Positions 40,260-48,283 of a stretch of 64,000 bases of DNA are shown here, in pieces. Within the stretch, counting starts at the first letter, position 1. Each line of letters begins with the position of its first letter. Source of the stretch: Nocardioides sp. zg-1228 (GTDB lineage Bacteria > Actinomycetota > Actinomycetes > Propionibacteriales > Nocardioidaceae); contig NZ_CP070961.1 in NCBI RefSeq assembly GCF_017086465.1, positions 1,488,001-1,552,000 on the forward strand. Reading direction: 5' to 3'. The translations under genes were made by a program, and so were the position numbers. The notes below the pieces were generated by a model, which saw only the letters and a program-made list of their open reading frames with translations, was not told the DNA's origin and did no database searches.

Positions 40260-40328
40260 CCGGTCTCCAGCCGGGCCTCCGGGCCGCTGCGGTCTAGACC
40301 GATCGTCCCCAGATCCGCGATTCGGGGC

Positions 40329-40399
40329 ACCCCCTTGAGGGGGTCGTGTAACGTTCTTCTTGTTGAACCGCTGGTGACCCGAGACGCCAGCGGTTCAAC
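40329..40399. other. Two consecutive hairpins in the ahpE to tRNA-Val gap
   Basis: ACCCCC-TTGA-GGGGGT (40329-40344), then GTTGAACCGCTGG paired perfectly with CCAGCGGTTCAAC (40362-40374 and 40387-40399, 12-base loop). A third palindrome, CGGTCTAGACCG, lies at 40290-40301. No good U-tract follows. They may terminate ahpE, or form a small RNA or attenuator; see findings. Confidence 0.5.
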
Positions 40400-40472
40400 T
40401 CATTTCCGGGCACGGTGCCCCCGCGTGAGACGGCCCGCTCCGACGGTTTGCCGAGCGCGGTGCGCGGTCCCG

Positions 40473-40478
40473 TAGGGT
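40473..40478 (+). promoter_or_regulatory. -10 element of tRNA-Val
   Basis: TAGGGT, 10 bases before the mature tRNA 5' end; same hexamer as before tRNA(CAT) and the RNB gene. Confidence 0.5.
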
Positions 40479-40488
40479 GTGCCACTGC

Positions 40489-40560
40489 GCGTCGGTAGCT
40501 CAGCGGTAGAGCACTCGGTTTACACCCGAGCGGTCGGCGGTTCGAAACCGTCCCGACGCA
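40489..40560 (+). tRNA. tRNA-Val (TAC)
   Basis: A 72-base cloverleaf: acceptor GCGTCGG/CCGACGC, D stem GCTC/GAGC, anticodon stem CTCGG/CCGAG with loop TTTACAC (anticodon TAC at 40521-40523 by its T-A-C), T stem GGCGG/CCGTC, discriminator A40560, no encoded CCA. Confidence 0.96.
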
Positions 40561-40666
40561 CTCCTTCCACCGGGTGCGTCTCCCGCCCGTCGCGCGGCGG
40601 GCTCCGCTCGTCGCGGCCTGCCTGCCGTCCGTCGCGCGGGCCTCGATCGGCGCGCGTGACGCGTGC

Positions 40667-40672
40667 CACAGT
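40667..40672 (+). promoter_or_regulatory. -10-like element, leaderless start at 40679
   Basis: CACAGT ends 6 bases before ATG 40679; no ribosome site is present. Confidence 0.3.
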
Positions 40673-40678
40673 GGGTCC

Positions 40679-42211
40679 ATGATCGTCCCCTTCAGCGTCA
40701 GCGACTTCATCGAGCGCGCGGCGGCCGTCTACGGCGAGCGCCCGGGCTTCATCGACGAGCCCGACCAGCCGGCCGAGTCGCTGGGCACGGTGACCTACGC
40801 GGAGGCGTACGAGCTGGCCCGGCGCCAGGCGGCCCGTCTCGACGAGCTCGGGCTCGAGGTCGGGGACCGGGTGGCGATCATCAGCCACAACTCGGCGCGG
40901 CTGCTCACGTCGTTCTTCGGCGTGTGCGGCTCGGGGCGGGTGCTGGTGCCGATCAACTTCCGGCTGCGCCCCGACGAGATCTCCTACATCGTGTCGCACT
41001 CCGGCGCCCGGGTGCTCTACGTCGACCCCGAACTGGTGGAGCCGCTGCGGGGGGTCGACGTGGAGCACACGTTCGTGCTGGGGCAGGACGAGGCGATGTT
41101 CGCCGCGCCCGGCGCCGAGCCGCGGGCGTGGGAGCCCGACGAGAACGCGACCGCGACGATCAACTACACCTCCGGCACGACCGCCCGGCCCAAGGGCGTG
41201 CAGCTGACCCACCGCAACCTCTGGACCAACGCCGTGACCTTCGGGCTGCACGCCGGGGTGAGCGACCGCGACGTCTACCTGCACACGCTGCCGATGTTCC
41301 ACGCCAACGGTTGGGGGATGCCGTTCGCGATGACCGGGCTGGGCGTGCCGCAGGTCGTGCTGCGCAAGGTCGACGGCGCCGAGATCCTGCGCCGGGTGGA
41401 GCAGCACGGCGTGACCGTGATGTGCGCGGCGCCTGCCGTGGCGGCCGCGGTGCTCGACGCGGCGCAGGACTGGGAGGGCGAGATCCCCGGACGCGACCGC
41501 GTGCGGATCATCATGGCCGGCGCCCCGCCGCCCACCAGGACCGTGGTGCGCGTCGAGGAGGAGCTCGGCTGGGAGTTCGTCCAGATCTACGGCCTCACCG
41601 AGACCTCGCCCCTGCTCACGGTCAACCGCTGCCGTGCGGAGTGGGACGACCTGTCGGCCGAGGAGCGGGCGGCCAAGCTGGTGCGGGCCGGCGCGCCGGC
41701 CATCGGCGTACGCCTGCGCACCGACGCGCAGGGCGAGGTGCTGGCGCGCTCCAACGTGATCCTCGAGGGCTACTGGGAGCGTCCCGACGAGACCGCCAAG
41801 GCCCTGGTCGACGGCTGGTTCCACACCGGCGACGGCGGCGTGATCGGCGACGACGGCTACCTCACGATCAGCGACCGCAAGAAGGACGTGATCATCACCG
41901 GCGGTGAGAACGTGTCCTCGATCGAGGTCGAGGACGTGCTGTTCTCTCACCCGGCGGTCGCCGAGGTCGCCGTCATCGGCGTGCCGAGCGAGAGGTGGGG
42001 CGAGACGATCAAGGCCCTGGTCGTGCTCGCCGACGGCGCCAGTGCCGACGAGGCCGAGCTGATCGCGTGGTGCAAGGACAAGGCCGCGGGCTACAAGGCC
42101 CCGACCTCGGTGGAGTTCCGCGACGAGCTCGCGCGCACGGCGACGGGCAAGCTGCAGAAGTTCAAGCTGCGCCAGCCCTACTGGCAGGCGCAGGAGCGCC
42201 AGGTCAACTAG
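40679..42211 (+). CDS. Fatty-acid-type acyl-CoA synthetase
   Basis: A 510-residue ANL-family ligase from ATG 40679. Motifs: INYTSGTTARPKGV (about 161-174), FVQIYGLTETSPLL, GWFHTGDGGVIGDDGYL, DRKKDVIITGGENVSS and the C-terminal catalytic lysine in ARTATGKLQKFKLR. The general shape (YLHTLPMFHANGW) resembles medium/long-chain fatty acyl-CoA ligases of the FadD group. It is encoded alone, between tRNA-Val and the NIF3 gene, so a role in beta-oxidation or lipid recycling is only inference. Confidence 0.9.
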   Translation: MIVPFSVSDFIERAAAVYGERPGFIDEPDQPAESLGTVTYAEAYELARRQAARLDELGLEVGDRVAIISHNSARLLTSFFGVCGSGRVLVPINFRLRPDEISYIVSHSGARVLYVDPELVEPLRGVDVEHTFVLGQDEAMFAAPGAEPRAWEPDENATATINYTSGTTARPKGVQLTHRNLWTNAVTFGLHAGVSDRDVYLHTLPMFHANGWGMPFAMTGLGVPQVVLRKVDGAEILRRVEQHGVTVMCAAPAVAAAVLDAAQDWEGEIPGRDRVRIIMAGAPPPTRTVVRVEEELGWEFVQIYGLTETSPLLTVNRCRAEWDDLSAEERAAKLVRAGAPAIGVRLRTDAQGEVLARSNVILEGYWERPDETAKALVDGWFHTGDGGVIGDDGYLTISDRKKDVIITGGENVSSIEVEDVLFSHPAVAEVAVIGVPSERWGETIKALVVLADGASADEAELIAWCKDKAAGYKAPTSVEFRDELARTATGKLQKFKLRQPYWQAQERQVN

Positions 42212-42256
42212 CCCCACCGGACGCCCCGCCACCCCCGCCGCCCCGGGGTCGTCGTC

Positions 42257-42262
42257 TAGCCT
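42257..42262 (+). promoter_or_regulatory. -10 element, leaderless start of the NIF3 gene
   Basis: TAGCCT ends 6 bases before ATG 42269. No ribosome site. Confidence 0.5.
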
Positions 42263-42268
42263 GCGCAG

Positions 42269-43387
42269 ATGCCCAGCCTCGCCGACGTCGTCGACCTGCT
42301 CCACGCGTGGTACCCGCCCGGCACGGCCGACGGCTGGGACGCCGTGGGCCTGGTGGCGGGCGACCCGACCGCGGAGGTCGCGCGGGTGATGTTCGCCGTC
42401 GACCCGACCGTCGAGGTCGCCCGCGAGGCCGTCGCGTGGGGTGCCGACCTGCTCGTCGTGCACCACCCGCTGTTCCTCACGCCGGTCAGCTCGGTCGCCG
42501 CGGACACCCCCAAGGGGCGCACGCTGCACACGCTGACCGCGGGCGGGTGCGCCCTGCTCGCCGCCCACACCAACGCCGACCAGGCGTCCTCCGGCGTGTC
42601 CGAGGCGCTGGCGCTGGCCCTCGGCCTGCGCGACCTCGCCCCGATCCGCCCGGCACCCGCGCAGCCGCTCGACAAGGTCGTCGTCTTCGTGCCGCTGGCG
42701 CAGGCCGACGCCGTCCGCACGGCCATGACCGAGGCGGGGGCAGGCCGACTCGGCGACTACGACTCCTGCACGTGGACCACGACCGGCGAGGGCCGCTTCC
42801 GTCCGCTCGAGGGGGCCTCGCCCGCGATCGGCGCGGTGGGCGGCCTCGAGGCGGTCGAGGAGGCCCGGATCGAGGCGGTCGTGCCGCCCGGGCGCCGGAC
42901 GGCCGTCGTGCGGGCGATGCTCGCCGCCCACCCCTACGAGGAGCCGGCCTACGACGTCGTGTCCCTCGCCGACCCCGGCCTCGCCCCGACCGGCACCGGG
43001 CGCACCGGCAGCGTCGAGGAGACCACGCTGGAGCAGTTCGCGGCACGGGTGGCGGCCGCGCTGCCGGCGACCGCCCACGGCGTACGCGTCGCAGGCGACC
43101 CGCAGCGGCCGGTGCGCCGCGTCGCGGTGTGCGGCGGGGCGGGCGACTTCCTGCTCGACGAGCTCGCGCACAGCGACGTCGACGCCTATGTCACCAGCGA
43201 CCTCCGGCACCACCGGGCCGGGGAGTTCCTCGAGCACGGAGGGCCTGCGCTGGTCGACGTCGCCCACTGGGCGGCGGAGTGGACGTGGCTGCCGGTGGTG
43301 GAGGCTCGGCTGCGCCGGGCGCTGGACGATAGGGTCGACACCCGGGTCAGCACGCGGTGCACCGACCCGTGGACGTTCCGCCACTGA
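42269..43387 (+). CDS. NIF3/YbgI family dinuclear-metal protein
   Basis: A 372-residue Nif3-like protein from ATG 42269. Metal-binding histidines are visible in LLVVHHPLFL (about 65-75) and AAHTNADQASSG, with later ligands in YVTSDLRHHRAGEF and DVAHWAAEWTW. The middle insertion (about 130-235; VVFVPLAQADAVRTAM and HPYEEPAYDVV) is the CutA-like/PII-like insert of longer actinobacterial and Bacillus members. GTP cyclohydrolase I type 2 annotations exist for the family, but function remains unsettled. The zinc-ribbon gene follows 13 bases later, as in mycobacteria (Rv2230c-Rv2229c). Confidence 0.92.
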   Translation: MPSLADVVDLLHAWYPPGTADGWDAVGLVAGDPTAEVARVMFAVDPTVEVAREAVAWGADLLVVHHPLFLTPVSSVAADTPKGRTLHTLTAGGCALLAAHTNADQASSGVSEALALALGLRDLAPIRPAPAQPLDKVVVFVPLAQADAVRTAMTEAGAGRLGDYDSCTWTTTGEGRFRPLEGASPAIGAVGGLEAVEEARIEAVVPPGRRTAVVRAMLAAHPYEEPAYDVVSLADPGLAPTGTGRTGSVEETTLEQFAARVAAALPATAHGVRVAGDPQRPVRRVAVCGGAGDFLLDELAHSDVDAYVTSDLRHHRAGEFLEHGGPALVDVAHWAAEWTWLPVVEARLRRALDDRVDTRVSTRCTDPWTFRH

Positions 43388-43400
43388 AGCAGGAGAGCCG

Positions 43401-44141
43401 TTGAAGGCCGATCCCACCCACCAGGTCGCGCTGCTCGGCGTCGCCGAGCTCGACTCGCGCGCCGCCCAGCTGCGGCACCAGCGAGCCCACCTCCCCGAGC
43501 TGGCGGAGATCAGCGCGTTGGAGGCCGAGCGCACCGAGCTCACCGACCGGGTCCGCGACGCGCGCATCGTCGTCGACGACCTCACCGTCGAGCAGGCCAA
43601 GGCCGACCGCGAGGTCGAGCAGGTCAAGGCCCGCCGCGAGCGGGACCGCACCCGGATGGACACCGGACAGGTCACCAACCCCAAGGACCTCGAGCGGATG
43701 CAGCACGAGCTGGTCTCGCTCGAGCGCCGCATCACCACGCTCGAGGACGCCGAGCTGGAGGTGATGGAGAATCTCGAGGAGGCCCAGCAGGTGCTCGACG
43801 GCCTCGGCATCCGCGCCGACGACATCGACGCGCGGCTCGCCGAGCTCGTGACCGCGCGCGACGACAAGCGCGTCGAGATCGACCGCGCCCTCGACGAGGT
43901 CACCGCCGCCCGCGGCCCCGCGACCGAGGGGATGCCGGAGGACCTGATGGCGCTCTACGAGCGGCTGCGCGAGCAGAAGGGCATCGGCGCCGCCCTGCTG
44001 CGGGCCCGCCAGTGCGGCGGCTGCAACATGGGCCTCGACGCCTCCGAGCTGTCGCGGATCCGCTCCGCGCCGGCCGACGAGGTCATCCGGTGCGAGGAGT
44101 GCCAGCGCATCCTGGTGCGCACCGACGAGTCCGGCCTCTGA
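43401..44141 (+). CDS. Coiled-coil protein with C4 zinc ribbon
   Basis: A 246-residue protein with TTG start at 43401, supported by AGGAGAG 5' of it and by the family start LKADPTHQ. Residues about 20-195 are a long charged coiled coil (ELTDRVRDARIVVDDL, ARRERDRTRMDTGQV, LERMQHELVSLERRI). The C-terminus has a zinc ribbon of four cysteines: CGGC (about 207-210) and CEEC (about 231-234). It corresponds to mycobacterial Rv2229c. Probably a nucleic-acid or ribosome-associated adaptor, but no role is proven. Confidence 0.92.
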   Translation: MKADPTHQVALLGVAELDSRAAQLRHQRAHLPELAEISALEAERTELTDRVRDARIVVDDLTVEQAKADREVEQVKARRERDRTRMDTGQVTNPKDLERMQHELVSLERRITTLEDAELEVMENLEEAQQVLDGLGIRADDIDARLAELVTARDDKRVEIDRALDEVTAARGPATEGMPEDLMALYERLREQKGIGAALLRARQCGGCNMGLDASELSRIRSAPADEVIRCEECQRILVRTDESGL

Positions 44142-44155
44142 GAGGACGACGCGTC

Positions 44156-45250
44156 GTGCGCTTCGTCGACGCCGAGGTGGTCGCGGAGCGCAGTCGCATG
44201 TCGTTGCGCGCCCGGGTGGCGCGGCTGCGGGCGAAGGGCTGGGTGATCGGGCAGTGCGCGGTCGCCGCGGGCGTCGCGTGGTGGCTCGCCTCGGACGTCT
44301 TCGGCCACCGTCTGCCGTTCTTCGCGCCGATCGCGGCGGTCGTCTCGCTGGGCATGTCCTACGGCCAGCGGCAGCGCCGGGTCGCGGAGGTGACCGTGGG
44401 CGTGGCGCTCGGGGTCTTCCTCGGCGACGCGACGACCCACCTGATCGGGTCGGGCGGCGTGCAGATCGCGCTGATCGTGGCCGCCGGCATGTCGATCGCG
44501 CTGCTGCTCGACGCGGGGCAGCTGTTGGTCATCCAGGCGGCGGTGCAGGGCATCGTGGTCGCGGCGCTCGCCCCCGCCCCGGGCGAGGCGTTCCTGCGCT
44601 GGACCGACGCGATCATCGGGGGAGCGGTGGCGCTCGTGGCGGCCACCGTCGTGCCCCGGGCGCCGCTCCGCAAGCCGCGCGACCAGGCCGCGGTGGTGGT
44701 GCGCAAGATCGCCGAGCTGCTGCGCTCCAGTGCCGACCGGCTCGGCGACGGCGACGTCGAGCGGGCGCTGGCCGCGCTGCGCGACGCGCGCTCCACCGAC
44801 GTGCTCATCGCCGAGCTGCGCGCCGCGTCGGAGGAAGGGCTGTCGGTGGTGAGCTCCTCGCCCTTCCGGCGACGGCACGGCGAGCACCAGCGCCGGCTCG
44901 CCGAGCTCGTCGAGCCGCTCGACGTGGCGCTGCGCAACACCCGGGTCGTCGTGCGCCGGGTGGCGGTGGCGTGTCACCGCCGTGAGCCCGTGCCGGCGTC
45001 GTACGCCTCCCTGACGCGCGACTTGGCCGCGCTCTGCGACCGCGTCGCCGACGAGCTCGTCTCCGACCGGATGGCCGCCGCCGTCATCGAGGACCTGATC
45101 TCGCTCGGGTGCGCCACGGCGCAGGTGGAGCACAGCGACGACCTGTCGGCGGAGGTGATCCTCGCGCAGGTGCGCTCGATCATCGCCGACATGCTCGCGC
45201 TCTGCGGGATGGACCCGCTCGAGGCGACCGACGCGATCCCGCTGCGCTAG
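44156..45250 (+). CDS. FUSC-family inner-membrane protein
   Basis: A 364-residue protein from GTG 44156. Residues about 29-170 contain six hydrophobic helices of FUSC / aromatic-acid-exporter type (VIGQCAVAAGVAWWLA, PFFAPIAAVVSLGMSYGQRQ, VTVGVALGVFLGD, ALIVAAGMSIALLLDAGQLL, AIIGGAVALVAATVVP). Residues about 175-364 are a cytoplasmic helical domain. The GQRQRR segment between helices is typical of the family. Substrate unknown; relatives export aromatic acids or detoxify. It converges tail to tail with yaaA, 13 bases apart. Confidence 0.88.
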   Translation: MRFVDAEVVAERSRMSLRARVARLRAKGWVIGQCAVAAGVAWWLASDVFGHRLPFFAPIAAVVSLGMSYGQRQRRVAEVTVGVALGVFLGDATTHLIGSGGVQIALIVAAGMSIALLLDAGQLLVIQAAVQGIVVAALAPAPGEAFLRWTDAIIGGAVALVAATVVPRAPLRKPRDQAAVVVRKIAELLRSSADRLGDGDVERALAALRDARSTDVLIAELRAASEEGLSVVSSSPFRRRHGEHQRRLAELVEPLDVALRNTRVVVRRVAVACHRREPVPASYASLTRDLAALCDRVADELVSDRMAAAVIEDLISLGCATAQVEHSDDLSAEVILAQVRSIIADMLALCGMDPLEATDAIPLR

Positions 45251-45263
45251 CTGGACATCACAA

Positions 45264-46043
45264 CTAGACGGCGGTCACGACGACGTCGAGCTGGGTGCCC
45301 TTGGCGGTCGGCTCGCCGACCTCGACGGTCCAGCCGAGCCGGGTGAGCGCGTCGGCGAGCGCGCGCGGCGTGCGCGGGTTGGCGCCGTCCTCGAGGAGGG
45401 CCCGGACGATCCGGCCCTTGGTCGCCTTGTTGAAGTGGCTGACGACCGTGCGCCGGCCGTCGGCCTCGTGCAGCACGCGCACGGTCGCGACGCGGCGGGC
45501 CAGTGACGCGTCGGGGCGCCAGAAGGCGGCGTAGGTGCCGGAGCGCAGGTCGACGAGCAGCCCCGCGCCCAGTGCCTCGGTGACGGCGTCGCCGAGCATC
45601 TCGCGCCACGCCCCGGCGACCGACCCGGTGTCGGGCAGGGACGCGTCGCCGGAGAGCCGGTAGGCCGGGATCCTGTCGCCCGGGCGCACGAGGCCGAACA
45701 GCGCGCTGGTGACGGCGACGCGCGACGTGGCGCGCCGGCGGGCCGCGGGGGAGAGGGTGGCGAGGTCGAGCGCGTCGTAGAGCACGCCCGTGTAGACGGC
45801 GTCGGCGCGGGCGGTCGGGGCGTCCACCAGGTCGGCGTTGCGCTGCACCAGGTCGCGCTGGGCGGGACCCAGGCCGAGCACGGCGGCCGCGGCCTCCGGG
45901 TCGTCGCGGCAGAGGCGTACAAGCGACTCGAGCAGCGACGCGCGGGTCGGGGTGAGCGACGGGGACGACAGCGCGTCGAGGTCGAGGGGCTTGCCCCGGC
46001 GCGGAGCGGTCTTGCCCTCGCTGGGTGGCAGCAGGATCAGCAC
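45264..46043 (-). CDS. yaaA: Peroxide stress protein YaaA
   Basis: A 259-residue YaaA/DUF328 protein. GTG 46043 opens the family start VLILLPPSEGKTAP, and TACGCT lies 7 bases before it. Other conserved parts: VYTGVLYDALDL, SALFGLVRPGDRIPAYRLSGDASLP, DLRSGTYAAFWRP and VSHFNKATKGRIVRAL. In E. coli YaaA limits iron-driven oxidative damage and binds DNA. The regulator is not visible here. The very long open frame that continues upstream on this strand is a shadow of the RNB gene. Confidence 0.93.
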   Translation of the reverse strand: MLILLPPSEGKTAPRRGKPLDLDALSSPSLTPTRASLLESLVRLCRDDPEAAAAVLGLGPAQRDLVQRNADLVDAPTARADAVYTGVLYDALDLATLSPAARRRATSRVAVTSALFGLVRPGDRIPAYRLSGDASLPDTGSVAGAWREMLGDAVTEALGAGLLVDLRSGTYAAFWRPDASLARRVATVRVLHEADGRRTVVSHFNKATKGRIVRALLEDGANPRTPRALADALTRLGWTVEVGEPTAKGTQLDVVVTAV

Positions 46044-46050
46044 GGGCGCA

Positions 46051-46056
46051 AGCGTA
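46051..46056 (-). promoter_or_regulatory. -10 element, leaderless start of yaaA
   Basis: TACGCT on the reverse strand, 7 bases before GTG 46043. It lies 27 bases from the divergent -10 of the RNB gene. Confidence 0.45.
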
Positions 46057-46082
46057 GGCAGCGCCGCTGCCGGCCGCACGGC

Positions 46083-46088
46083 TAGGGT
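46083..46088 (+). promoter_or_regulatory. -10 element, leaderless start of the RNB gene
   Basis: TAGGGT ends 6 bases before ATG 46095. Confidence 0.5.
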
Positions 46089-46094
46089 GCGGGC

Positions 46095-47546
46095 ATGCCG
46101 AGCAACCGCGTGGTGAAGGTCCGATCGACGGGCGACAGCGTCACGGCGCAGGAGATGCGCGACGGCATCGCGGCGATCCAGCAGGAGCTCGAGGTGTCGG
46201 CGGCGTTCCCCGACGCCGTCGAGCGCGCCGCCGCCGAGGCGGCCGCCTCGCCGCGGCTGCCCGAGCTCGACCGCACCGACATCCCGTTCGTGACGATCGA
46301 CCCCGAGTCGGCCCGCGACCTCGACCAGGCGATGCACATCGAGCGCGACGGCACCGGCTACGTCGTGCACTACGCGATCGCCGACGTGGCGGCGTTCGTC
46401 GCGCCGGGCGACCCGGTCGACGTCGAGGCCAACCGTCGCGGCGAGACGCTCTACGGCGCCGACTCCAAGATCCCGCTGCACCCGCCCGTGCTGAGCGAGG
46501 GTGCGGCGTCGCTGCTCCCCGACGAGGTCCGCCCGGCGCTGCTGTGGACCATCAAGGTCGACGAGACGGGCGAGGGCACCGACGTCGACGTGCAGCGGGC
46601 GCTGGTCCGCTCGCGCGCCAAACTGTCCTACGAGGGCGTGCAGGCCGAGCTCGACGCCGGCAAGGCCTCCGACCTCGTCGGCCTGCTGCGGGAGGTCGGG
46701 GAGCTGCGCCTGGCCCGCGAGGCCGCCCGCGGCGGGGTCTCGTTGCCGCTGCCCGAGCAGGAGCTCGTCGAGAGCGAGGGCGGCCACTGGGAGCTGGAGT
46801 TCCGGCGACTCACGCCGGTCGAGACGTGGAACGCGCAGATCTCGCTGCTCACCGGGATGGCCGCCGCGTCGCTGATGGTCTACGCCCGCACGGGCATCCT
46901 GCGCACCCTGCCGCCGGCCGACCCCCGCGACGTGCAGCGCCTCCACCGCACCGCCCGCGCGCTCGGCATCGCCTGGCCGGCCGAGCAGCTCTACCCCGAC
47001 TTCATCCGCACGCTCGACCCGTCGACGCCGACGCACGCGGCGATGATCGTGGCGTGCACCCGCCTGCTGCGCGGCGCCGGCTACGTCACGTTCAACGGAG
47101 AGCTGCCCGAGCAGGCCCAGCACTCCGCCCTCGCCTCGGAGTACGCCCACGTGACGGCGCCGCTGCGCCGGCTCGTCGACCGCTACGCCGGCGAGATCTG
47201 CGTGGCGCTGTGCGCGGGCACCGAGGTGCCGACCTGGGTGGTCGAGGCGATGGCCGGCCTGCCCGACGCGATGACCGAGTCGGGCCGCCGGGCCAACCGC
47301 TACGAGAACGCCGTCGTCGACCTCTGCGAGGCCGAGCTGCTCCACGAGCGGGTGGGCGAGCGCTTCGCCGCCGTCGTCGTCGAGCTCGACGACAAGAGCA
47401 GGCAGAAGGGCGACATCACCATCCAGGATCCCGCCATCGAGGCCCGGGTCATCGCCACCACCGACCTGCCCCTCGGCGAGGAGGTCACCGTCGAGCTGGT
47501 CGAGGCAGACCCGCGCACGCGGAAGGTGGCGTTCCGCCTCGTCTGA
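46095..47546 (+). CDS. RNB-domain exoribonuclease
   Basis: A 483-residue 3'-5' exoribonuclease of the RNase II/R family. The catalytic acidic cluster is in TIDPESARDLDQAM (about 78-91), and the rest of the RNB domain has ADVAAFVAPGDPVD, HPPVLSEGAASLLPDEVRPA and HVTAPLRRLVDRYAGE. Unlike RNase R it lacks N-terminal cold-shock domains and a classical S1 domain; a short beta region (about 420-483) ends the protein. This short form is common in actinobacteria. It probably degrades RNA without strong structure. Confidence 0.94.
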   Translation: MPSNRVVKVRSTGDSVTAQEMRDGIAAIQQELEVSAAFPDAVERAAAEAAASPRLPELDRTDIPFVTIDPESARDLDQAMHIERDGTGYVVHYAIADVAAFVAPGDPVDVEANRRGETLYGADSKIPLHPPVLSEGAASLLPDEVRPALLWTIKVDETGEGTDVDVQRALVRSRAKLSYEGVQAELDAGKASDLVGLLREVGELRLAREAARGGVSLPLPEQELVESEGGHWELEFRRLTPVETWNAQISLLTGMAAASLMVYARTGILRTLPPADPRDVQRLHRTARALGIAWPAEQLYPDFIRTLDPSTPTHAAMIVACTRLLRGAGYVTFNGELPEQAQHSALASEYAHVTAPLRRLVDRYAGEICVALCAGTEVPTWVVEAMAGLPDAMTESGRRANRYENAVVDLCEAELLHERVGERFAAVVVELDDKSRQKGDITIQDPAIEARVIATTDLPLGEEVTVELVEADPRTRKVAFRLV

Positions 47547-47589
47547 GGCCCGGCTGTGGAGAGCGGGAGCGGGCGCGGCCCGATGTCGG

Positions 47590-47595
47590 CAGGCT
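47590..47595 (+). promoter_or_regulatory. -10-like element of the decayed AbiEi-DUF559 gene
   Basis: CAGGCT, 7 bases before ATG 47603. The promoter geometry survives although the coding region is broken. Confidence 0.3.
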
Positions 47596-47602
47596 GACGG
47601 GC

Positions 47603-48045
47603 ATGGGGACCCGTCGAGGCGCTGCAGCGCTACGGCGGCCACGCCTCGCACCAGCAGCTCCTGCAGCTGACGACACGTCGCCTGCTCCGGGCCGCGGTCG
47701 AGACCGGTCAGGTGGTCCGTCCTCCGGGCGCTGTGCCTCGATGCCTCGCTGGACGTGCACCCGCAGCTCGCAGTCGACCTGGGGTCGGGGACCGTGCATC
47801 CCGACCTGGTCGTGCCGGCCCCGAAGGTCGTCCTCGAGGCCGACTCGTGGACCTTCCACGCGACCCGAGGGGCCCATGCGCGCGACTGCGCCCGCTACAA
47901 CCTGCTGGTGCTCCACGGGTGGCGGGTGCTCCGGTTCACGTGGGAGCAGGTGAGGCTCGAGCGGACCTATGTCCGCTGGACCCTCGCCCAGCTCGTAGGT
48001 GTCGGACAGGACGAAGTCGACGGCGGGCTCGCGGCCACCGCGTGA
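47603..48045 (+). pseudogene. Remnant of AbiEi-like antitoxin / DUF559 nuclease-fold gene
   Basis: Two parts of one family survive in different frames. After ATG 47603 one extra base in the GGGG run shifts the frame; dropping it gives MGPVEALQRYGGHASHQQLL, the N-terminal helix-turn-helix of AbiEi-type proteins, readable to about 47712. The C-terminal DUF559 (Vsr-like endonuclease fold) part is in another frame (HPDLVVPAPKVVLEADS, NLLVLHGWRVLRFTWEQV) and ends at TGA 48043-48045. About 150 central residues of the usual roughly 300 are missing. The product is therefore unlikely to be made, although a short DUF559 peptide could start at 47755. The normal family is patchy in actinobacteria and often degenerate. 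Confidence 0.75.
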
Positions 48046-48127
48046 GGCGGGCGCCCCAGCTGAGTTCGTCCTGTCCGACGCGCCGGGGAGCGCGGCTGCG
48101 ACGCGACCGGCCCGGTCGGTCGTCCGG

Positions 48128-48133
48128 CACACT
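48128..48133 (+). promoter_or_regulatory. -10-like element before the 47-codon frame
   Basis: CACACT ends 6 bases before ATG 48140, as in the other leaderless candidates. It would drive the DUF998-lysX unit. Confidence 0.35.
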
Positions 48134-48139
48134 GTCGAT

Positions 48140-48283
48140 ATGTCCCTCACGGACAGCGAGCGCCACGAGGTGGCGCGCTGGCAACCGGCCGACCCGCTGG
48201 CTGCCGCGCCCTCGAGCCACCTCGTGCCGCGCGACGCGTCCGCCGTCGCCCGTCGTGCTCGGACACGAAGCGGGCACCCGTGA
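48140..48283 (+). CDS. Small leader ORF coupled to DUF998 and lysX
   Basis: A 47-codon frame (MSLTDSERHEVARWQ to RTRSGHP) starting at ATG 48140. Its stop overlaps the GTG of the DUF998 gene in GTGA, and CACACT sits at leaderless distance upstream. I do not recognise the peptide; it has no hydrophobic segment and is Ala/Arg rich. It may be a translated leader that couples initiation of the operon, or a chance frame. The coding signal is not independent of these two positional arguments. Confidence 0.4.
   Translation: MSLTDSERHEVARWQPADPLAAAPSSHLVPRDASAVARRARTRSGHP

Noticed and set aside
40520-43903. Reverse open frame of 1127 codons spanning acyl-CoA ligase and NIF3
   Set aside because: Antisense shadow; both forward genes show intact active-site motifs and promoters.
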